A stretch of DNA of 64,000 nucleotides from Streptacidiphilus jeojiense. GTDB taxonomy: Bacteria; Actinomycetota; Actinomycetes; Streptomycetales; Streptomycetaceae. Location: NCBI RefSeq assembly GCF_000719095.1, contig NZ_JOEH01000018.1:103663-167662 (forward strand), read 5' to 3'. The position numbers were made by a program, and so were the translations under genes. The notes beneath the pieces are model-generated. The model made no database searches and had not been told where the DNA came from. It was given only the letters and a program-made list of their open reading frames with translations. Positions 58,787 through 64,000 of the stretch are shown here, in pieces; position 1 is the first letter of the stretch; each line of letters starts with the position of its first letter.

Positions 58787-60337
58787 ATGGCGACGGTCAG
58801 CGAACGCGATCCCGAGGTGGAAACAGAGCGTCCGACTCCGGGTGGGGGTTCGGACGCACTGCGCCCACGCAGTGGGCGGTGGCGTGGGGCACCCGGACAA
58901 GGGCAGGGTGCCCCACGGCCGCCACGCCTGCGGGCACGGCTGCCCCGGGCCGCCAACGTGCCCTCGCGGCTGCGCTGGTTCACCGCCGGCTGCCTGCTGC
59001 TGACGGTGGTGCTGGCAGCCGTGGTGCTCACCGCGGCCACCGGCGCGAAGAGCACCTGGTCCGCGGTGACCGGTCAACAGGCGCCGCAGGTACTGGACGC
59101 CACCGGGCTGTACCAGTCGCTGACCGACCTGGACGGGCAGACCGCCAACATCATGGTCTTCGGCGCCGACCCGAAACTGGTGGGTCAGCGCGCCACCGCA
59201 CTCACCCAGTACTCCCAGGACCGCACCACCGCCGACCACGACCTGCAGCAGGCCACCGTCAGCGCCGCCGGCGACGCCCGGGTGCAGTCGGCGCTGGCCG
59301 GGGTGCTGGACGGCATGGGCCGCTACCAGGACCTGGCCGGCCGGGCCATGGAGCTGAACGACCAGGCCAAGGCCGCCGCCAGCCACCCGGATCCGACCGC
59401 GCTGGCCGAGTATCGCCAGGCCACCGACCTGATGCGGACCACCCTGCTGCCGGCCGCCGACCGGCTGGTGCAGGCCAACAACGCCGCCTTCACCGCCAGT
59501 TACGACCAGCAGCGGTCCGCGCTGTCCAGCGCCGAGGGCTGGACCCTGGGGCTGGGCGCGGCGCTGCTGGCCGGACTGCTGGCGCTCCAGGTCTGGCTGA
59601 CCCGGACCTTCCGACGCATCGTCAACCCCGCGCTGGCCGCGGCGACCGTGCTGGTGGTGGCCTTCCTGGCGCTGGCCGGCACGCTGCTGCCGGACCAGCG
59701 CGAGAGCCTGCGGGTCGCCCGCCACGACGCCTTCGACTCCGTGGTCGCGCTGAGCCGGGCCCGGGCGGTGGTCTCCGACGCCAACGCCGACGAGAGCCGC
59801 TACCTGCTGGACCGCGAGCGGGCCCCGCAGTACCAGGACGCCTTCGAGGCCGCCTCGCAGCAGATCGCCGCGCTCCCCGGCGCCTCCATCACCGGCTACG
59901 ACACAGCTCTGGCCGCGGCCGTCACCGCGTACCGGGCCGACCACACCGACGTCGGCTTCGGCGGCTTCTACGGCACCGAGTTCCGCAACATCACCTTCAC
60001 CGGGGAACGGGCCGCCGCGGAACAGGCACTGACGACCTACCAGGCCTACGAGCTGGACGACCGCAAGATCCGCGCCCTGGTCGCCGAGGGCAGGCTGGAC
60101 GACGCCATCGCCTACGGCACCAGCCTGTCCCCTGGCGGCTCCAACGCCGCCTTCGAGGCCCAGGACGCCGCCCTGCAGCAGGTCATCGCCGTCAACGCCG
60201 ACGCCTTCGGCGCCGCCGCGCACGGCGGCCACGGCCAGCTGTCCTTCCGGATCCCGCTGCTCGGCGGTGCGGCGGTGCTGGTGCTACTGCTCTGCCTGGT
60301 CGGCGTGCGCCCCCGGCTGGCCGAATTCCGGGCCTGA
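58787..60337 (+). CDS. four-helix membrane protein, GlnX-like topology
   Basis: A 516-residue protein. Helix 1 (about 65-86) follows an Arg/Pro-rich cytoplasmic start. An external helical domain of about 160 residues is next (SLTDLDGQTANIMVFGADPK). Helices 2 and 3 lie at about 251-270 and 280-301, then a second external domain of about 185 residues (VVSDANADESRYLLDRERAP, FGGFYGTEFRNITFTGERAA), and helix 4 is at about 488-507. This layout matches GlnX, which links the binding protein GlnH to kinase PknG in actinobacteria. Neither glnH nor pknG is in the window, so this may be an orphan paralogue. Topology is firm, family tentative. Confidence 0.65.
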   Translation: MATVSERDPEVETERPTPGGGSDALRPRSGRWRGAPGQGQGAPRPPRLRARLPRAANVPSRLRWFTAGCLLLTVVLAAVVLTAATGAKSTWSAVTGQQAPQVLDATGLYQSLTDLDGQTANIMVFGADPKLVGQRATALTQYSQDRTTADHDLQQATVSAAGDARVQSALAGVLDGMGRYQDLAGRAMELNDQAKAAASHPDPTALAEYRQATDLMRTTLLPAADRLVQANNAAFTASYDQQRSALSSAEGWTLGLGAALLAGLLALQVWLTRTFRRIVNPALAAATVLVVAFLALAGTLLPDQRESLRVARHDAFDSVVALSRARAVVSDANADESRYLLDRERAPQYQDAFEAASQQIAALPGASITGYDTALAAAVTAYRADHTDVGFGGFYGTEFRNITFTGERAAAEQALTTYQAYELDDRKIRALVAEGRLDDAIAYGTSLSPGGSNAAFEAQDAALQQVIAVNADAFGAAAHGGHGQLSFRIPLLGGAAVLVLLLCLVGVRPRLAEFRA

Positions 60338-60484
60338 GCAGGGCCTGGGTCCGGCCCTTGATCAAGGGACCGTCAAGGAGGGCTCAGCAGGCGTAGATCC
60401 TGCGTCAAGGCAGGACTGGCACCGGCCGAACCGGGGATCTCATGGAGGCACAGCATTCAGTGGTTCGGAAGGAAACGGATTGCC

Positions 60485-61009
60485 ATGGTCACCATGAATC
60501 AGGGCGCGCGGGTCATCGTCGGGGTCGACGGTTCGCTGAGCAGCCTCGCGGCGCTGCAGCGCGGTCTGGCGGAGGCGCGCAGTCGGGACGCGCTGCTGGT
60601 GCCGGTGACCGCCTGGATGGCCTGCGACGGCGACAGCCTGCGCCCGCTGTCGGAGTTGGAGTACGCGGCCCGGCTGCGGCTGGACAGCATCGTGGAGCTG
60701 GCCCTGGACGGAGCCGCGCAGGGGGTCCGGGTGCAGCCGCGCACGGTGCGCTCCGAGGCCGGACGGGCCCTTGTGGCACTGGCCACCGGACCGCAGGACC
60801 TGCTGGTGGTCGGCGGCGGCCGGCACAGCGGCACCCGCAGCGGCGGGGTGCTGCACGGCCCGGTGGCCCGCTACTGCTGGGCCCGCGCCGAGTGCGAGGT
60901 CGTCATCGTCCCGGCCAACCACGCCCTGGAGGCCACAGCCACGCTCGCGCCGCAGACCACGCCTGACGGCTCGATGCACTGCCACGCCGGTGTCGGCTAC
61001 CTCAACTGA
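60485..61009 (+). CDS. universal stress protein-like
   Basis: A 174-residue single-domain UspA-fold protein: VIVGVDGSLSSLAALQRGLA at the start and LLVVGGGRHSGTRSG near residue 110. The nucleotide loop reads HGPVARYC where the family has G(S/T)V, so the Ser/Thr contact to phosphate is lost and ATP binding may be weak. It is a clear paralogue of the gene at 61508 (shared GSLSSLAAL and LVPV-AW). The start may be 60485 or the ATG at 60494. It is followed 19 bases later by a small membrane protein. Confidence 0.85.
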   Translation: MVTMNQGARVIVGVDGSLSSLAALQRGLAEARSRDALLVPVTAWMACDGDSLRPLSELEYAARLRLDSIVELALDGAAQGVRVQPRTVRSEAGRALVALATGPQDLLVVGGGRHSGTRSGGVLHGPVARYCWARAECEVVIVPANHALEATATLAPQTTPDGSMHCHAGVGYLN

Positions 61010-61028
61010 ATCCGGACCGGGGGAAGCA

Positions 61029-61430
61029 ATGGACACGTCGGCGCTCGTGGTCAGTGCGGTGCTGCTGGGTTTCGGCGGACTGGTCGCCTACCTCGTCGGC
61101 GTCGGTTCGCTGGCGGAGACCCGGCGACTGCTCCGGGAGGGCGTGCCGACGGAGGCACTGGTCAAGCAGCGGCCCGGCAGTGACTCCGCCCCGCTGCTGC
61201 AGTTCGACACGGACGAGGAGGGACCGGTGATGGAAGTCTTCTCGCCGGTCCCTTCGGCACGCTCGCTGCCGCTGGTGGACGGCCGTACGGTGCGGATCGT
61301 CTACGACCGCGCCGACCCACGCAAGCTCCTGGTGCTCGGCCGCGAGCGCCGCGCAGTGGACTACACCTTCGCCGCAGCGGGCGTGGCGCTGTTCCTCACC
61401 GCGGTGGTCCTGGTCGTCAGCGCGGCCTGA
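61029..61430 (+). CDS. small two-helix membrane protein (DUF3592-like)
   Basis: A 133-residue protein with hydrophobic helices at each end (LVVSAVLLGFGGLVAYLVG and FAAAGVALFLTAVVLVVSAA). Between them is a beta-rich segment (GVPTEALVKQRPG, VRIVYDRADPRKLLVLGRE). This is the usual layout of DUF3592 proteins. It probably belongs to the operon of the stress protein upstream. Function unknown. Confidence 0.7.
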   Translation: MDTSALVVSAVLLGFGGLVAYLVGVGSLAETRRLLREGVPTEALVKQRPGSDSAPLLQFDTDEEGPVMEVFSPVPSARSLPLVDGRTVRIVYDRADPRKLLVLGRERRAVDYTFAAAGVALFLTAVVLVVSAA

Positions 61431-61435
61431 TCACG

Positions 61436-61475
61436 CAAAAGGGCCCGCGACCTCGGCAAGCGGGGTTGCGGACCC
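61436..61475 (-). terminator. hairpin terminator between convergent genes
   Basis: GGGCCCGCGACC (61441-61452) pairs with GGTTGCGGACCC (61464-61475) with one mismatch and one wobble. On the minus strand the stem is followed by TTTTGC, so it best terminates the stress protein gene at 61508-62041. It may also act on the plus strand. Confidence 0.6.
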
Positions 61476-61507
61476 TTGCGCAGTTCGTCCGCCAGCGGGC
61501 CCGGTCG

Positions 61508-62041
61508 TCAGGCGGCGTGAGCCGCGTCGGTCCAGCGGCTGGGGAGCGTCATCGGCTCGCCGTCACACGCGGCCGCCTCCAGGGCGTCCAGCAGTTCCGA
61601 CGGCGGGACGGCCGTCACCGCGCAGCGCGCGTGGGCCAGGCAGTAGCGGCTGACCGAGCCGTGGAACAGCCGCGCCAGCCGGCCCTGCCGTCCGGTGCTG
61701 ACCACCAGTACGTCGTCGGGACGGTCCGCGACCTGCACCAGAGCGTGTCCGGGCTTCTCGTCGCGCACCAGGACCGGCTGGATCCGCAGGCCGGCCGGAT
61801 AGCCCCCGAAGCACTGCTCGAACGCCGTGTGCAGGCGCTTGCGCGCCGCCTGCTCCCACACGGTCAGCAGCGGCGGGCAGGGGTGCGAGCGGTAGGCGAG
61901 CTCCCCGCCCACCGGGTGCCAGGCCAGGACCGGAACCAGCACCGCGTCCAGCCTGCGGGCCTCCGCCACGGCGCGGTGCAGCGCCGCCAGGCTGCTCAGC
62001 GATCCGCTGACGCCGACGACGACCCGAACGTTCTCAGCCAT
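61508..62041 (-). CDS. universal stress protein-like
   Basis: A 177-residue UspA-fold protein: VRVVVGVSGSLSSLAALHRA and VLVVSTGRQGRLARLFHGSV, which keeps the G-S of the nucleotide loop, unlike its paralogue at 60485. It has several cysteines (SHPCPPLL, FEQCFGG, CLAHARC). Starts at ATG 62041. It converges with the membrane protein at 61029, with a hairpin between them. Expression under stress or hypoxia is a family trait, not shown here. Confidence 0.85.
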   Translation of the reverse strand: MAENVRVVVGVSGSLSSLAALHRAVAEARRLDAVLVPVLAWHPVGGELAYRSHPCPPLLTVWEQAARKRLHTAFEQCFGGYPAGLRIQPVLVRDEKPGHALVQVADRPDDVLVVSTGRQGRLARLFHGSVSRYCLAHARCAVTAVPPSELLDALEAAACDGEPMTLPSRWTDAAHAA

Positions 62042-62602
62042 GGTGCTTCGCTTCCCTCGGTCCGGCCTGCTGCGACCGTTGCTCTTTGCTTCCCAGGGAG
62101 ATCCGGTTGAATCCCTCGCAATTCATGCAACATCGCCGGACCCGACCTTGCAAAGCTCCTTAATGGTTCCCATATACGTATGAACGCTGCCTTGATGCCG
62201 ACCTGGCATCGCTCTGCGGAACTTCCGCCGCCCTCGTCAAAGCCGTGTCAGGAACTCCGTGCACGGCTTGCCCCGCGGCTCCGGCAGCCGCTTGGATCGT
62301 GCCCCATGGGCCCTCGCATCCACCGCACCGGCAGCGCCGTCACGGCGCCGTGCGGTCCTGCCCGGCCCCAGCACGCCGCCGCAGCCGCGCATCCGGGTCG
62401 TCTGCACGACGACCGACCGCCGCATACCGCTCGCGCTGACCGGTATCGCTGAACGGCATTCCCGGCTCCGGCCGCAGGCGCCCCCGTGCGTCCCTGCCCG
62501 CTCCCCCGCACACATGTCGCCGGGAGCGGTGACCTTCGACATCCCATCCCCCTGGACCGACCCCGCCCGAAAGCGGTGCGGTCCCCCCATGAACGGATCA
62601 CT
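62042..62602. other. 561-bp gap between stress protein and dehydrogenase
   Basis: No gene was accepted here. It contains a perfect inverted repeat GATGCC-N5-GGCATC at 62194-62210 and an A/T-richer stretch around 62150-62190 that could hold promoters for the divergent genes. Open frames inside it lack ribosome sites and normal codon bias. Confidence 0.55.
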
Positions 62603-63451
62603 GTGTCTTCTGCCCCCTCCCACGGCCTCGCCTTCACCGACCGCACCGTCCTGGTCACCGGCGCCACAGCGGGCATCGGTCTGGAGACCGCCCTGCTGCT
62701 GGCCGTCGGCGGCGCCCGGGTGATCCTGCATGGACCGACCGCCGAGAGCACCGCCCTGGCCGCCGCGCAGCTCACCGCCGCCGGCATCCCCGAGGAACTG
62801 CTCGAACAGGCCGTCGCCGACTTCGCCCAGCTCGACCAGGTCGCCCACCTCGGCTCCGAACTGGCGGAGCGTCACGAGCGGCTGGACCTGCTGGTGAACA
62901 ACGCCGGGATGATGGCCCCCGAGCGGCGCACCCTCACCGAGCAGGGCAACGAGGTCACCTTCCAGGTCAACTACCTGGCGCCCTATCTGCTGACCCGGCT
63001 GCTGGAGCGGCCGCTGGCCCGCAGTGCCGACAGCCGCATCGTCGCCCTGGGCTCCAGCCTGCACCGCACCGCCAACATCGACTGGACCGACCTGACCCGC
63101 TCCAAGCGCTACTCCCGGGTCGTCGCCTACGGGCAGTCCAAGCTCGCGCTGACGACCTTCGTCAGCACCCTGGCGAAGTGGCTCCCGGCCGGGCACACCG
63201 CGATCACCCTGCACCCGGGCGTGGCCGAGACGCCGATCCGGCCGCTGTACGGCACGCTGGGTCGGCCCGCCAACGAGATCGCCGAAACCGTGGTCGAGCT
63301 GTGCCGCCCGGACACCGAGGTCGTCAACGGCGGCTATTACGACGGTCTGGCGCTCGGCGTTCCCGGCCCGCAGGTCAACGACAAGCGCTCGGTCGAGCGA
63401 CTGCTCAAGCTCAGCGAACGGCTCACCGCGCCTGCCCCGCTGGCCGTCTGA
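62603..63451 (+). CDS. short-chain dehydrogenase/reductase
   Basis: A 282-residue SDR. The cofactor motif is VLVTGATAGIGLETALLLAV (TGxxxGIG), NNAG follows in LLVNNAGMMAPER, and the catalytic Ser and Tyr-x-x-x-Lys are in ALGSSLHR and YGQSKLAL (Y-G-Q-S-K). The C-terminus resembles retinol-dehydrogenase-like SDRs (ITLHPGVAETPIRPL). It oxidises an alcohol or reduces a ketone with NAD(P). GTG at 62603 is the likely start; ribosome site is weak. It could use mycofactocin, but it lacks the insertion known in mycofactocin-dependent SDRs as far as can be judged by eye. Confidence 0.88.
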   Translation: MSSAPSHGLAFTDRTVLVTGATAGIGLETALLLAVGGARVILHGPTAESTALAAAQLTAAGIPEELLEQAVADFAQLDQVAHLGSELAERHERLDLLVNNAGMMAPERRTLTEQGNEVTFQVNYLAPYLLTRLLERPLARSADSRIVALGSSLHRTANIDWTDLTRSKRYSRVVAYGQSKLALTTFVSTLAKWLPAGHTAITLHPGVAETPIRPLYGTLGRPANEIAETVVELCRPDTEVVNGGYYDGLALGVPGPQVNDKRSVERLLKLSERLTAPAPLAV

Positions 63452-63532
63452 CGGCGGCCGATGCGCCACGCCCCCCAAGGTCCGTGGTCGCCGATCGCTG
63501 ACATGCTCCACTACTCGGTGATACCGTGTACT

Positions 63533-63555
63533 GGTACTCGGTAGCACGTAGTACC
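63533..63555. promoter_or_regulatory. PadR-type operator GGTACT-N11-AGTACC
   Basis: A perfect six-base inverted repeat with an 11-base spacer lies 22 bases upstream of the padR start. TACTCGGT is present both at 63512 and 63535 as a 23-bp spaced direct repeat. The arrangement fits autoregulation by the PadR protein. Confidence 0.5.
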
Positions 63556-63577
63556 GACAGAGCCGAGGAGGGCCGCA

Positions 63578-63931
63578 ATGGATGACCTGACGGAGATGCT
63601 GAAGGGCACGCTCGAAGGGTGTGTGCTCGAGATCATCGGCAGTGAGGAAACCTACGGGTACGCCATCACCCGTCAGTTGAACGAGCTCGGCTTCGCCGAT
63701 GTCGTCGAGGGGACGGTGTACACCATCCTGCTGCGACTGGAGCGGAACGGACTCGTCCAGGTGGCGAAACGACCATCCGGGGTCGGTCCGCCGCGCAAGT
63801 TCTACGCGCTCAACGACGCCGGACGCGAGGAACTCGCGAAGTTCTGGGCGAAATGGCAGTACCTCTCATCACGCATCAACAGGTTGAAGGAGGGCGGGAG
63901 ATGGGTCACGTCTGCTGGCGTGGTGTATTGA
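63578..63931 (+). CDS. PadR-family transcriptional regulator, possibly altered C-terminus
   Basis: A 117-residue winged-helix protein. CVLEIIGSEETYGYAITRQL and VVEGTVYTILLRLERNGLVQ are the DNA-binding segments. The typical short PadR ends near RINRLKEGGR with the next gene (often DUF1048) starting in an ATGA overlap. Here the frame runs on for nine more residues (WVTSAGVVY) and the expected partner gene is not recognisable. GAGGAGGG precedes the ATG at 63578. The tail may reflect an insertion just after base 63900. Confidence 0.85.
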   Translation: MDDLTEMLKGTLEGCVLEIIGSEETYGYAITRQLNELGFADVVEGTVYTILLRLERNGLVQVAKRPSGVGPPRKFYALNDAGREELAKFWAKWQYLSSRINRLKEGGRWVTSAGVVY

Positions 63932-63958
63932 CGGCCAGTCGGTGATCTGGTTGTGAGG

Positions 63959-64000
63959 TTAGGCGGTGAGGGCGGTCGGGTCGGTGGTGTCGGTGGGTTG
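63959..64000 (-). CDS. C-terminal end of a minus-strand gene, unidentified
   Basis: An open frame entering from beyond the window ends here with TAA, reading QPTDTTDPTALTA. Thirteen residues are too few to identify it. Its position against the unusual end of padR would suit a transposase gene, but this is only a guess. Confidence 0.3.
   Translation of the reverse strand, partial: QPTDTTDPTALTA

Noticed and set aside
62259..62723. Open frame in the gap before the dehydrogenase
   Set aside because: No ribosome site, abnormal Pro/Arg-rich composition, and it overlaps the real dehydrogenase start in another frame.

Overview
The window is about 70% or more G+C, with actinomycete codon use (G/C third positions, many GTG and TTG starts, ATGA/GTGA coupled genes). 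Its gene content (mycofactocin locus, P450/ferredoxin pairs, a vanRSJKHAX cluster like that of Streptomyces coelicolor, CATRA and dynamin-like GTPase operons) points to a filamentous, Streptomyces-like or Catenulispora-like soil actinobacterium. The genus cannot be fixed from the sequence alone. No tRNA, rRNA or CRISPR array was seen.

Region 1 (1-17.7 kb) is an oxidative catabolism block. It has three acyl-CoA dehydrogenases (one cut by the left edge), a luciferase-like flavin/F420 oxidoreductase, an MFS transporter, a ferredoxin reductase with a TetR regulator, and a complete mycofactocin locus: mftG on the minus strand, mftA-B-C-D-E-F on the plus strand and mftR convergent. A ferredoxin and a P450-ferredoxin pair follow. 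The 46-residue MftA precursor gene (9806-9946) is small and easily missed. A GAACAGTYGA-type motif recurs upstream of the reductase, the ferredoxin and the P450, suggesting one regulon.

Region 2 (17.7-33.6 kb) holds a DUF551-like protein and a CocE-type hydrolase, then a LacI-controlled carbohydrate locus. The locus has a secreted GH95-like hydrolase, LacI, an ABC sugar importer (lipoprotein and two permeases), an intracellular (alpha/alpha)6 hydrolase with an inserted lectin-like segment, a class I mannose-6-phosphate isomerase-like protein and a ROK protein. Two nearly identical GATAACGTTAT operators sit in front of the secreted hydrolase and the transporter operon. An alpha/beta hydrolase ends the region.

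Region 3 (33.6-40.4 kb) is a complete inducible glycopeptide-resistance cluster: vanJ and vanKHAX on the minus strand, divergent from vanRS on the plus strand. A promoter module of about 66 bp is duplicated in front of vanJ and vanK.

Region 4 (40.4-58.4 kb) is the most unusual part, an island of predicted NTP-dependent conflict (defence-like) systems. (a) A TPR-CHAT protease is divergent from a small CATRA-associated protein and a membrane CATRA protein. (b) A four-gene coupled operon encodes two dynamin-like GTPases, an RdcB/YjcZ-like protein and a patatin phospholipase. (c) A GTPase-GTPase-unknown operon converges, with a 23-nt overlap, on an operon for a single-pass membrane protein and another P-loop GTPase. 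This makes five P-loop GTPases in about 13 kb.

Region 5 (58.4-64 kb) has a four-helix membrane protein with GlnX-like topology, two paralogous universal stress proteins around a small membrane protein, a short-chain dehydrogenase and a PadR regulator whose 3' end may be disrupted at the right edge.
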